From assembly GCF_030731595.1 (NCBI RefSeq), contig NZ_JANQTS010000082.1, positions 114,200 through 178,199 on the forward strand: DNA of 64,000 nucleotides. The letters run 5' to 3'. A program made the position numbers and the translations under genes. A model generated the notes under the pieces. It was given only the letters and a program-made list of their open reading frames with translations. It did no database searches and was not told the origin of the DNA. Positions 8,596-16,241 of this stretch are shown one piece after another. The stretch is from Yoonia sp. (GTDB taxonomy: Bacteria > Pseudomonadota > Alphaproteobacteria > Rhodobacterales > Rhodobacteraceae). Position 1 is the stretch's first letter. Every line of letters starts with the position of its first letter.

Positions 8596-8913
8596 TGGCC
8601 CCCCTTGCTCTGTCTTGGCCGATGCGTCGCGTCATCGGCAGTAGACTAGTCGGAAACTACCCTTGATCGCACGGAGGTCAATGTCTGGGCGTGTCACATA
8701 TCAGAGATTATCCGTGTGGCTTTGCCGCAATCAAAGGGATTTTGCTTATCGGACGACTTCGCGCGTTCAGGCAAATGCGCTTTTCGCACATGCGACGCGG
8801 CCGACAACGCTTGGTCCTCAACACATTGGGTCGGTTTTTCGCACAGCATGGCCATTTGGATTTACAAAAGACATATTTCCAAAGTATCTTTGCTGTCTGT
8901 AAGGGGGCACTCC
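8596..8913. other. Divergent promoter region, ABC operon / sulfur cluster
   Basis: A 318-base stretch between two divergent operons with no convincing gene. A short ORF at 8681-8902 follows GGAGG but encodes no recognisable protein. The region holds an Rrf2-type dyad (8868-8890) 23 bases before the rrf2 start and presumably promoters for both operons. Confidence 0.6.
8868..8890 (+). promoter_or_regulatory. Candidate Rrf2/NsrR-like operator
   Basis: An imperfect 11-1-11 dyad begins AAGACATATTT and ends CAAAGTATCTT. Seven of eleven arm positions pair, and the layout matches the 11-1-11 architecture known for NsrR operators. It ends 23 bases before the rrf2 start, so autoregulation is the likely reading. 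A related right arm (AAATATATCTT) occurs before the DUF2892 gene. Confidence 0.5.
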
Positions 8914-9378
8914 ATGAAATTGACCAGCTACACCAATTATGCGCTGCGCTCCTTGCAGCTTGCAGCACTCAAAGACCCCGAACTGGTCCGCGTGGATGAC
9001 GTAGCCAAAATCCATAACCTCTCGCGCCCGCATATCATGAAAGTCGTGCATGAATTGGGGCGCGCGGGCTATCTGGAAACGGTGCGCGGACGCGGCGGTG
9101 GCTTTCGTCTGGCCCGCCCGCCGCAAGACATCGTTGTGGGCGACGTCGTGCGCATCACCGAAGGGCCGCTTGACCTTGTGGAGTGTTTCAACCCCGACAA
9201 GAACACCTGCCCGCTGATGGGCATCTGTGTGCTGTCGCGCAAGATGAAGGAGGCGACCGCCGCCTTTATGTCCGTGCTTGACGATCTGACCATCGCCGAT
9301 ATCGCCGCGAATCGCGGACAATTGATGGACCGGATCGCACCGCTCGAAATCCCCAGAAAAGAGACAGCACCCCAATGA
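8914..9378 (+). CDS. Rrf2 family transcriptional regulator with three-Cys cluster motif
   Basis: A 154-residue winged-helix repressor. MKLTSYTNYALRSLQLAAL and SRPHIMKVVHELGRAGYLETVRGRGGGF are the Rrf2 recognition and wing segments. Cys91, Cys99 and Cys105 (C-x7-C-x5-C) occupy the place of the iron-sulfur ligands of NsrR. Start 8914 fits the family N-terminus; the in-frame ATG at 8716 adds unrelated residues. Its stop overlaps the Crp/Fnr gene (ATGA). The sulfur-oxidation genes downstream suggest it senses nitric oxide, iron-sulfur status or sulfane sulfur; which one is not resolved. Confidence 0.9.
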   Translation: MKLTSYTNYALRSLQLAALKDPELVRVDDVAKIHNLSRPHIMKVVHELGRAGYLETVRGRGGGFRLARPPQDIVVGDVVRITEGPLDLVECFNPDKNTCPLMGICVLSRKMKEATAAFMSVLDDLTIADIAANRGQLMDRIAPLEIPRKETAPQ

Positions 9379-10046
9379 GTGATACAAACGAATGGGTTGA
9401 ACGCTTCCCCGGACTGTCGCGGCTGGAACCGCGGATCAAGGCACTGATCTTGTCACGCAGCACAGTGATTGACGTCCCGATCGGCACCACCATTTTCGGG
9501 CCGGGAAAGTCGCCCGAGAACATGCTCTTTCTCTTGGATGGGACCGTCAGGGTGCAGCAGGTGTCGGACACGGGCCACGAGATTGTACTTTACAGGATTC
9601 AAGCGGGGCAAAGCTGCGTGCTGACCACCGCCTGCCTTCTGGCATATGAGGATTATTCCGCCGAAGGCATCGCAGAAACCGCCGTACAGGCCGCCGCCAT
9701 CCCGCGCGATGTTTTTGACGACCTCGTGGCGCAATCCAAATCGTTCCGCGACTTCGTCTTTGCGGCCTTTTCCAAACGTATCACCGACCTTTTTCTGATG
9801 ATCGACGAGGTTGCTTTTCAAAAGATGGATGTGCGCCTTGCCGACAAGCTGATCAGCCTTGCCAATACCGAAAACGTCGTCTTGACTACACACCAGATGC
9901 TCTCGGTCGAACTGGGTACCGCGCGCGAGGTCATCTCGCGGCAGTTGCAGGAGTTCCAGAGGCGCGGATGGATCGCACAATCGCGCGGCAGCGTCAGCCT
10001 GCTTGATCGCACACAGCTTGAAAAGCTGGCGCATCATAACGCCTGA
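9375..10046 (+). CDS. Crp/Fnr family transcriptional regulator
   Basis: A 223-residue regulator with an N-terminal cyclic-nucleotide-binding-type beta barrel (residues about 20-130, including ENMLFLLDGTVRVQQV) and a C-terminal Crp-type helix-turn-helix (VELGTAREVISRQLQEFQRRGW, residues about 177-198). The four-cysteine N-terminal cluster of FNR is absent, so it is not a canonical oxygen sensor. Only one cysteine is visible in the barrel (GQSCVLTTACLL has two nearby). It is translationally coupled to rrf2. Dyads at 10065-10077 and 10385-10398 are plausible binding sites. Confidence 0.9.
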   Translation: MSDTNEWVERFPGLSRLEPRIKALILSRSTVIDVPIGTTIFGPGKSPENMLFLLDGTVRVQQVSDTGHEIVLYRIQAGQSCVLTTACLLAYEDYSAEGIAETAVQAAAIPRDVFDDLVAQSKSFRDFVFAAFSKRITDLFLMIDEVAFQKMDVRLADKLISLANTENVVLTTHQMLSVELGTAREVISRQLQEFQRRGWIAQSRGSVSLLDRTQLEKLAHHNA

Positions 10047-10064
10047 ACGATTTCTTTTCGCTTT

Positions 10065-10077
10065 GTGACTATGTCAC
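10065..10077 (+). promoter_or_regulatory. Candidate Crp/Fnr-type operator
   Basis: A perfect GTGAC-TAT-GTCAC palindrome 19 bases after the Crp/Fnr gene and 58 bases before the DUF2892 start. The TGTGAC...GTCAC pattern fits the Crp/Fnr superfamily, but the spacer is shorter than in the classical sites. Confidence 0.4.
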
Positions 10078-10093
10078 CAAAGGTGGCGGCACA

Positions 10094-10119
10094 AAGGGCT
10101 AAAGTAAATATATCTTTAG
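10094..10119 (+). promoter_or_regulatory. Second candidate Rrf2 operator
   Basis: Contains CTAAAG and CTTTAG as perfect 6-base arms (10099-10119) around an A/T centre, with right half AAATATATCTTT closely matching AAAGTATCTTT of the site before rrf2. It ends 16 bases upstream of the DUF2892 start. Confidence 0.45.
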
Positions 10120-10134
10120 AAAGGAATCGATGAA

Positions 10135-10347
10135 ATGACTACGAATGTTGGCACAATCGACCGCGTTTTCCGCCTTGTCCTGGGGATCGTCTTGCTGGCG
10201 GCCCCCTTCGTCAGCGGCATGGCGCTTTTTCAATCCGGCCCGGCGACGATCGTCTCTGTGATCGCAGGAATTGTGATGGTTGCGACGGCAGCCACGAAAT
10301 TCTGCCCGCTTTACGCCCTCTTCGGAATCCGCACCTGCAAAATGTAA
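10135..10347 (+). CDS. DUF2892 (YgaP-like) membrane protein
   Basis: A 70-residue protein with two hydrophobic helices (VLGIVLLAAPFVSGMAL and TIVSVIAGIVMVATAATKF), the start motif NVGTIDRVFRLVLG and the CPLYALFGIRTCK tail with two cysteines. These are hallmarks of DUF2892, the membrane domain of rhodanese YgaP. It lies between the regulators and the sulfur enzymes and may help handle sulfane sulfur at the membrane. A short stem-poor gap of 128 bases separates it from the next gene. Confidence 0.88.
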   Translation: MTTNVGTIDRVFRLVLGIVLLAAPFVSGMALFQSGPATIVSVIAGIVMVATAATKFCPLYALFGIRTCKM

Positions 10348-10384
10348 TCAGCGTGCGCGCTACCCTGCCCCGCGCCACGTGGTC

Positions 10385-10398
10385 TTGACATAGGTCAG
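10385..10398 (+). promoter_or_regulatory. Candidate Fnr-type box before the persulfide dioxygenase gene
   Basis: TTGAC-ATAG-GTCAG matches the 5-4-5 pattern of Fnr/Dnr boxes with one mismatch in the right arm. It lies 78 bases upstream of the MBL-fold hydrolase, in a cluster that encodes its own Crp/Fnr regulator. Confidence 0.45.
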
Positions 10399-10418
10399 GA
10401 TCACCGCCGCGCGAAAGG

Positions 10419-10435
10419 TGTAAGCCATACTTACA
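10419..10435 (+). promoter_or_regulatory. Perfect inverted repeat before the hydrolase gene
   Basis: TGTAAG-CCATA-CTTACA is a perfect 6-base inverted repeat with a 5-base spacer, ending 41 bases before the hydrolase start. It does not resemble the A/T-rich Rrf2-like sites and may bind another regulator. Confidence 0.35.
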
Positions 10436-10475
10436 GATCGGGCATCTGCCCGCCCTATAAACGCGAGGAAATCCC

Positions 10476-11357
10476 ATGACCTATCCTGTCAATATGTCCG
10501 TCAAACCAGAGGTTTCAGCCCATTTTGACGAAGCCACCAATACGATCAGCTATATTGTCAAAGACCCCAACAGCAACCATTGCGCCATCGTTGATAGCGT
10601 CATGGACATTGACTATGCGGCGGGCAGGATCACTTATGCCCACGCCGATGCGCTGATCGCGGAAATCCAAGAGCGGGGTCTGACCCTTGACTGGATCATC
10701 GAAACCCATGTCCATGCCGACCACCTGAGTGCCGCCCCCTACATCCAGCAAAAGCTGGGTGGCAAGATCGGTGTGGGCGACAAGATCATGGTCGTGCAGG
10801 AAACCTTTGGCAAAATCTTTAACGAAGGTACCGAATTCCAGCGCGATGGCTCGCAATTCGATGCGCTGTTCAAGGACGGCGACACCTATATGATCGGTAC
10901 GATGCAGGCCTTTGCCATGTATACGCCCGGTCACACACCGGCCTGCATGGTCCATGTTGTCGGCGACGCCGCTTTTGCGGGTGATACGCTTTTCATGCCC
11001 GACGGCGGCTCTGCCCGTGCGGATTTCCCCGGCGGTGATGCAGGTGTCCTGTATGACAGCATCCAAAAGGTGCTTTCGCTGCCTGACGAAACCCGCCTGT
11101 TCATGTGCCACGACTATGGCCCCAACGGGCGTGCCATCGCATGGGAAACAACCGTGGCCGCACAGAAGACCGACAACATCCACGTGGGTGGCGGCAAGAC
11201 CCGTGAAGAGTTCATCAAGTTCCGCACCGCACGCGATGCGCAACTCGATATGCCCAAACTGATCCTTCCATCCCTGCAAGTGAACATGCGCGCCGGTGCA
11301 GTCCCAAAAGACAAAGACGGCAACCCAATGTTGAAAGTACCGATCAACGCAATCTGA
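10476..11357 (+). CDS. MBL-fold hydrolase, persulfide dioxygenase-like (Blh/ETHE1 group)
   Basis: A 293-residue metallo-beta-lactamase-fold enzyme. THVHADHLSAAPYIQ supplies the metal histidines, followed by YTPGHTPACMVH, AFAGDTLFMPDGGSARADFPGG and MCHDYGP. The GSARADFPGG segment and overall length match the Blh/ETHE1-like persulfide dioxygenases, which oxidise glutathione persulfide to sulfite with mononuclear iron. It lies 17 bases before the DUF442-SQR fusion, which should supply the persulfide. Other glyoxalase II-like activities are less likely given the neighbours. Confidence 0.9.
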   Translation: MTYPVNMSVKPEVSAHFDEATNTISYIVKDPNSNHCAIVDSVMDIDYAAGRITYAHADALIAEIQERGLTLDWIIETHVHADHLSAAPYIQQKLGGKIGVGDKIMVVQETFGKIFNEGTEFQRDGSQFDALFKDGDTYMIGTMQAFAMYTPGHTPACMVHVVGDAAFAGDTLFMPDGGSARADFPGGDAGVLYDSIQKVLSLPDETRLFMCHDYGPNGRAIAWETTVAAQKTDNIHVGGGKTREEFIKFRTARDAQLDMPKLILPSLQVNMRAGAVPKDKDGNPMLKVPINAI

Positions 11358-11374
11358 TCCGGGAGAGAGAGATC

Positions 11375-13048
11375 ATGGATATCAAAACACTTACCGCTGG
11401 CCTTTCGGTCAGCGAACAAGTCTTGGCTGACGACATGCAGGCCATCAAGGACGCGGGCTTTCGCGCGATCATCTGCAACCGTCCGGACGGCGAGGGTGCC
11501 GATCAGCCGACGTTCGAAGAACTGTCAAAAGCTGCCAAAAAGGTTGGTCTGGAAGCCACCTATCTGCCGATCGTTTCCGGTAAGGTGATGGACGAGGATG
11601 CAGCGGCATTTGACAAGGCGCTCACCGATTTGCCCGGTCCCGTGCTGGCCTTTTGCCGCACAGGCACACGGTCCGCGACCCTTTGGTCGCTGTCCCAAGC
11701 CAAGCAGCGCAGCGTGGCCGATATTCTGGCGGCAACCAAAGCCGCTGGCTATGATATGGGTGGCGTCGTGCGCCGCATCGTGAATGGCGGCAAGACGCCC
11801 ACGGACACCGGCGACGCGAGCTACGAGATCGTGATTGTCGGCGCGGGTGCAGGCGGCATTGCCGCTGCTGCCAGCCTCAAGGCCCGCAAGCCTTCGCTCG
11901 AAATTGCGATCATCGACCCCGCCGATATCCACTATTACCAACCCGGCTGGACGATGGTTGGCGGCGGGATTTTTGAACCCGAAGAAACATCGCGCACGAT
12001 GGGGTCTTTGATCCCCAAGGGCGTGCATTGGATCAAGTCCGCCGTCGCGGCCTTTGAGCCGCAAAACAATGCGGTCATCCTCGATGGCTGCCGCGTTGTG
12101 AAATATAAGCGCCTGATCGTCTGTCCCGGGATCAAGCTGGACTGGAACAAGGTCGAAGGTCTGGTGGACACGCTGGGCCAGAATGGTGTGACCTCGAATT
12201 ACCGCTATGATCTGGCGCCCTACACTTGGGAATTGGTGAAGGGGATGAAAGAAGGCCGCGCCATCTTTACCCAGCCGCCGATGCCGATCAAATGTGCCGG
12301 CGCGCCGCAAAAGGCGATGTATCTGTCCGGGGATGCGTGGTTCCGGCGCGGTGTTCTCAAGAACATCGACATTCAGTTCAATAACGCCGGTGGCGTGCTC
12401 TTCGGGGTCAAGGACTATGTCCCTGCCCTGATGGAATACATCAAAAAATACGACGCGACGCTGAATTTCTTCCACAATCTTGTCGCCGTTGACGGACCTG
12501 CCAAAAAGGCTTGGTTCGATGTGGCCAAGCCCGACACCCCGGTTGAGCGGGTCGAGATGGACTTCGACATGATGCACGTCTGCCCGCCGCAGACCGCACC
12601 TGATTTCATCCGCGTCTCACCGCTGGCTGATGCGGCAGGCTGGATTGATGTCGATCAGGCCACGCTGCGCCACAAGACCTATGACAACATCTGGTCCTTG
12701 GGCGACGTGATGAATGCCCCCAACGCAAAGACAGCAGCGGCGGCACGCATTCAAGCGCCCGTTGTGGCCGAAAACATCATCGCCGACATGCGTGGTGGGT
12801 CGGCTGTGGCACAGTACAACGGCTATGGCTCCTGCCCGTTGACTGTCGAGCGCGGCAAGATCGTTTTGGCAGAGTTCGGCTATGGCGGGGCAATGCTGCC
12901 CAGCTTTCCCAAGGCCCTGATCGACGGCACCAAACCCAGCCGTGCCGCATGGTTCCTGAAGGAAAAGCTGCTGCCGCCGATCTATTGGCGCGGCATGCTC
13001 AAGGGGCATGAATGGATGGCAAAGCCTGAAAAGATCACCGTAAAGTAA
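11375..13048 (+). CDS. DUF442 sulfur-transferase / sulfide:quinone oxidoreductase fusion
   Basis: A 557-residue two-domain protein. Residues 1-110 are a DUF442 (TIGR01244) phosphatase/rhodanese-like domain with an active-site loop at Cys94 (FCRTGTRSATLW). From about residue 145 it is an FAD oxidoreductase: dinucleotide motif IVGAGAGGIAAAASL, then YYQPGWTMVGGG and PIKCAGAPQKAMYLSGD with Cys307, as in SQOR-type sulfide:quinone reductases. The fusion suggests that the sulfane sulfur made at the flavin site is passed to Cys94. The gene follows a good AGAGAGAG ribosome site. Confidence 0.9.
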   Translation: MDIKTLTAGLSVSEQVLADDMQAIKDAGFRAIICNRPDGEGADQPTFEELSKAAKKVGLEATYLPIVSGKVMDEDAAAFDKALTDLPGPVLAFCRTGTRSATLWSLSQAKQRSVADILAATKAAGYDMGGVVRRIVNGGKTPTDTGDASYEIVIVGAGAGGIAAAASLKARKPSLEIAIIDPADIHYYQPGWTMVGGGIFEPEETSRTMGSLIPKGVHWIKSAVAAFEPQNNAVILDGCRVVKYKRLIVCPGIKLDWNKVEGLVDTLGQNGVTSNYRYDLAPYTWELVKGMKEGRAIFTQPPMPIKCAGAPQKAMYLSGDAWFRRGVLKNIDIQFNNAGGVLFGVKDYVPALMEYIKKYDATLNFFHNLVAVDGPAKKAWFDVAKPDTPVERVEMDFDMMHVCPPQTAPDFIRVSPLADAAGWIDVDQATLRHKTYDNIWSLGDVMNAPNAKTAAAARIQAPVVAENIIADMRGGSAVAQYNGYGSCPLTVERGKIVLAEFGYGGAMLPSFPKALIDGTKPSRAAWFLKEKLLPPIYWRGMLKGHEWMAKPEKITVK

Positions 13049-13105
13049 ATCAAGTCTGCGGCCCCTCGCCTATGCGAGCGGTCGCACCACATATCCGAGA
13101 ATAAA

Positions 13106-14824
13106 ATGAAAAATGCCCTGACGCGCTACCTGCCCATTTTGACTTGGGGGCGGGACTATAACCGCTCTACCCTGTCAAGCGACCTTGTCGCGGCCCTCAT
13201 TGTGACGATCATGCTGATCCCGCAATCGCTGGCCTATGCGCTCTTGGCGGGTCTGCCGCCCGAGGCGGGGCTTTATGCCTCGATTGCCCCGATCATGCTT
13301 TACGCGATTTTCGGGACCAGTCGCGCCTTGGCGGTCGGGCCGGTGGCGGTTGTCTCGCTGATGACCGCCGCAGCGCTCAACAACATCGTCGAACAAGGCA
13401 CGATGGGCTATGCGGTTGCAGCGTTGTCACTGGCGGGTTTGTCTGGTGTTATCTTGCTTGCCATGGGTCTGTTCCGTCTGGGTTTTGTGGCGAATTTCCT
13501 GTCACACCCCGTGATCGCGGGCTTCATCACGGCCTCGGGCGTGATTATCGCGGCCAGCCAGCTCAAGCATATTCTGGGGATCAATGCCGAAGGGCACAAT
13601 CTTCTGGAACTGGTGATTTCGATTGTCGAACATATCTCTGAAACCAACTGGATCACAGCCATGATCGGCATCCTTGCCACCGGATTTCTGTTCTGGGTGC
13701 GTAAGGGGTTGAAGCCTTTGCTGAAAAAATTCGGCCTGTCCGATGGCCTGACCGGTGTTCTGGTCAAGACCGGCCCCGTGGCCGTCGTTGTGGCAACCAC
13801 TCTTGCGGTCTGGAGTTTGGGCCTTGCCGACAGCGGCGTCAAAATCGTGGGCGAAGTCCCTCAAAGCCTGCCTCCGCTCACGCTCCCTTCCTTTTCGCCT
13901 GCATTGCTGGGCCAACTTCTGTTGCCCGCCTTCCTGATCTCGATCATCGGATTTGTGGAATCCATCTCGGTCGCGCAAACACTGGCCGCGAAAAAGCGCC
14001 AGCGCATCGACCCCGATCAGGAATTGATCGGGCTTGGCGCGGCCAATATCGGCGCATCCTTGACGGGCGGTTTTCCGGTCACCGGTGGTTTCTCGCGCTC
14101 AGTGGTCAACTTTGACGCCGGGGCCGAAACCCCCGCCGCAGGTGCCTTTACCGCTGTGGGCCTTGCAATAGCGGCCCTTGCACTCACACCGCTGATCTAC
14201 TTCCTGCCAAAGGCGACCCTTGCGGCCACCATCATCGTCGCCGTGCTGAGCCTTGTGGATTTCTCGATACTCAAACGCAGCTGGGGCTATTCCAAGGCCG
14301 ATTTCTCTGCCGTGCTTGCCACGATTGTTATTACCCTTGCCTTCGGTGTCGAAGCAGGTGTGTCCGCAGGTGTCGGCCTCTCGATCCTGCTGCATCTTTA
14401 TAAGTCATCCAAACCGCATATCGCCGAAGTCGGCCAAGTGCCCGGGTCCGAGCATTTCCGCAACATCCTGCGCCATGACGTGATCACCGACCCCAGCATC
14501 GTGACGCTACGGGTGGATGAAAGCCTTTATTTCGCGAATGCCCGCTTTCTTGAGGACAAGATCCACAACCGTGTCGCCGGTGACAACAATATCCGGCACG
14601 TGATCCTGCAATGTTCGGCGATCAATGAAATCGACCTCAGCGCCCTGGAATCGCTTGAAGCGATCAACGAAAGGCTGCGGGAAATGGATGTGAAGCTGCA
14701 CCTGTCCGAGGTCAAAGGCCCAGTCATGGACCGCTTGAAACGCGCGCATTTCCTGTCGGATTTGACAGGGCAAGTCTTTCTGTCACAGTTCGAGGCCACT
14801 CAGGCGCTGCGTCACACGCCCTAA
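13106..14824 (+). CDS. SulP family anion transporter with STAS domain
   Basis: A 572-residue inner-membrane protein. The N-terminal part has about 10-12 hydrophobic helices, beginning with the signature LVAALIVTIMLIPQSLAYALLAGLPPEAGLY. The C-terminal cytoplasmic STAS domain spans about residues 440-555 (VIRHVILQCSAINEIDLSALE region). SulP proteins move sulfate, bicarbonate or related anions. Its place after the persulfide dioxygenase and SQR suggests export of sulfite/sulfate, or uptake of the same. The last 4 bases overlap the converging acyl-CoA dehydrogenase gene. Confidence 0.93.
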   Translation: MKNALTRYLPILTWGRDYNRSTLSSDLVAALIVTIMLIPQSLAYALLAGLPPEAGLYASIAPIMLYAIFGTSRALAVGPVAVVSLMTAAALNNIVEQGTMGYAVAALSLAGLSGVILLAMGLFRLGFVANFLSHPVIAGFITASGVIIAASQLKHILGINAEGHNLLELVISIVEHISETNWITAMIGILATGFLFWVRKGLKPLLKKFGLSDGLTGVLVKTGPVAVVVATTLAVWSLGLADSGVKIVGEVPQSLPPLTLPSFSPALLGQLLLPAFLISIIGFVESISVAQTLAAKKRQRIDPDQELIGLGAANIGASLTGGFPVTGGFSRSVVNFDAGAETPAAGAFTAVGLAIAALALTPLIYFLPKATLAATIIVAVLSLVDFSILKRSWGYSKADFSAVLATIVITLAFGVEAGVSAGVGLSILLHLYKSSKPHIAEVGQVPGSEHFRNILRHDVITDPSIVTLRVDESLYFANARFLEDKIHNRVAGDNNIRHVILQCSAINEIDLSALESLEAINERLREMDVKLHLSEVKGPVMDRLKRAHFLSDLTGQVFLSQFEATQALRHTP

Positions 14825-15981
14825 GCCCCCAGCGGACGCAGCAGATCGCGGCTGATGATGTGGCGCTGGATTTCGCTGGTACCGTCCCAGATGCGTTCAA
14901 CCCGCGCGTCGCGCCAGAAACGCTCGATCGGGAAATCGTCCATCAGGCCCATACCGCCATAGATTTGCAGGGTCGCATCGGTGACCCGCGCGAGCATTTC
15001 AGAGGCATAGAGCTTGGCCGAGGCGATCTCGCGATTGGCGGGCAGTCCTTGATCCAGTCGCCAGGCAGAAGCAAGCGTCAGCCAGTCGGCGGCGTCGATC
15101 TCGGTGATCATATCGGCGATCTGGAACCCGACGCCCTGAAACTTGCCAATCGGCTGGCCGAACTGTTCGCGTTGGGCGGCATAGGACAGCGCCATATCAA
15201 AGCAGCGCCGCGCGCGGCCCACCGCCATTGTCGCCACGGTGATCCGCGTGGCATAGAGCCATTCATTCATGACCGCAAAGCCGCCATCGACCTCACCCAA
15301 AACCTGCGCATCGGACAGGCGGCAATCGTCGAATTCCAGAATGCAGTTCTTGTAACCCCGATGGCTCACAGACTTATAACCATCCCGAATAGTGAAACCG
15401 GGCGTGCCGCGATCCACAAGGAAGGTCGTAATCCGCTTCTTTGGCCCGCGCGGGGTTTGATCCTCGCCCGTGGCCACAAAGACAATCACGAAATCCGCGT
15501 GATCCGCACCCGAGATAAAATGCTTGGTGCCATTCAGCACCCAATCGCCGCCATCGCGACGCGCCTGACATTTCATGCCCCGCACATCCGATCCCGCACC
15601 CGGTTCGGTCATTGCCAGCGCGTCCATCCGTTCCCCCCTGACGGCGGGAAATAGATAGCGTTCGCGCTGCTCGCCCGCGCAGGCCATCAGGATATTCTGC
15701 GGTCGCCCAAAGAAATGGGTGAGCGCCATGGACCCCCGCCCCAATTCGCGCTCGACCAGCGCAAACTCAAGATGGCTCAGGCCCGCGCCGCCCACATCTT
15801 CGGGAAAGTTACAGGCATAAAAACCCAGATCGATGGTCTTTTGCTTGATCGCTTGGGCCACGTCTTCGGGCACGATACCTGTCCGCTCGACCTCTGCTTC
15901 GTGCGGATAGATTTCGTTTTCCACAAAACTGCGCACGGTCGAGACGATCATCTCTTGTTCTTCGGTCAATCCAAACTGCAA
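14821..15981 (-). CDS. Acyl-CoA dehydrogenase family protein
   Basis: A 386-residue FAD enzyme. Motifs are ALTEPGAGSDVRGM, NGTKHFISGADHADFVIVF, and the C-terminal DATLQIYGGMGLMDDFPIERFWRDAR. The start is taken at the TTG at 15981 (MQFGLTEEQEMI) because GGAG lies at the right distance and the upstream 100 residues in the same frame are not family-like. The usual YEGT motif is IWDGT, with Asp at the position of the common catalytic Glu. It does not obviously belong to either flanking cluster and may be monocistronic. Confidence 0.9.
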   Translation of the reverse strand: MQFGLTEEQEMIVSTVRSFVENEIYPHEAEVERTGIVPEDVAQAIKQKTIDLGFYACNFPEDVGGAGLSHLEFALVERELGRGSMALTHFFGRPQNILMACAGEQRERYLFPAVRGERMDALAMTEPGAGSDVRGMKCQARRDGGDWVLNGTKHFISGADHADFVIVFVATGEDQTPRGPKKRITTFLVDRGTPGFTIRDGYKSVSHRGYKNCILEFDDCRLSDAQVLGEVDGGFAVMNEWLYATRITVATMAVGRARRCFDMALSYAAQREQFGQPIGKFQGVGFQIADMITEIDAADWLTLASAWRLDQGLPANREIASAKLYASEMLARVTDATLQIYGGMGLMDDFPIERFWRDARVERIWDGTSEIQRHIISRDLLRPLGA

Positions 15982-16084
15982 CTCATTTCTCCATATAAAG
16001 TACGGCGCGCCGCGACCTCTGCGATACCGAATCTGCCACAACACGCATCCGGCCTTCATGCTGGCAGCAACTTTGAACGGCGAT

Positions 16085-16099
16085 TTGCGGTAACCGCAA
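16085..16099. promoter_or_regulatory. Perfect 15-base palindrome between divergent genes
   Basis: TTGCGGT-A-ACCGCAA is a perfect 7-1-7 palindrome midway between the divergent acyl-CoA dehydrogenase and alpha-glucosidase starts. A second perfect palindrome, TTTTGCAAAA, lies at 16157-16166. The first has the size and symmetry of a repressor operator; no matching regulator gene lies next to it. Confidence 0.45.
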
Positions 16100-16241
16100 G
16101 CATCATCATTGGTTTTGGTCGCCTGATCCGGCGCGTAGTGACGAACGGGTCTTGCATTTTGCAAAAGGCTCATGCACCCCCAAATGATGCGCCGGACACC
16201 CCAAAGGGATGGCCGCCAAGTTACAGGTAAGGAACGAGCAC

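Noticed and set aside
8681..8902. Short ORF after GGAGG in the gap before rrf2
   Set aside because: The predicted peptide has no family features and the region is better explained as promoter and operator DNA.
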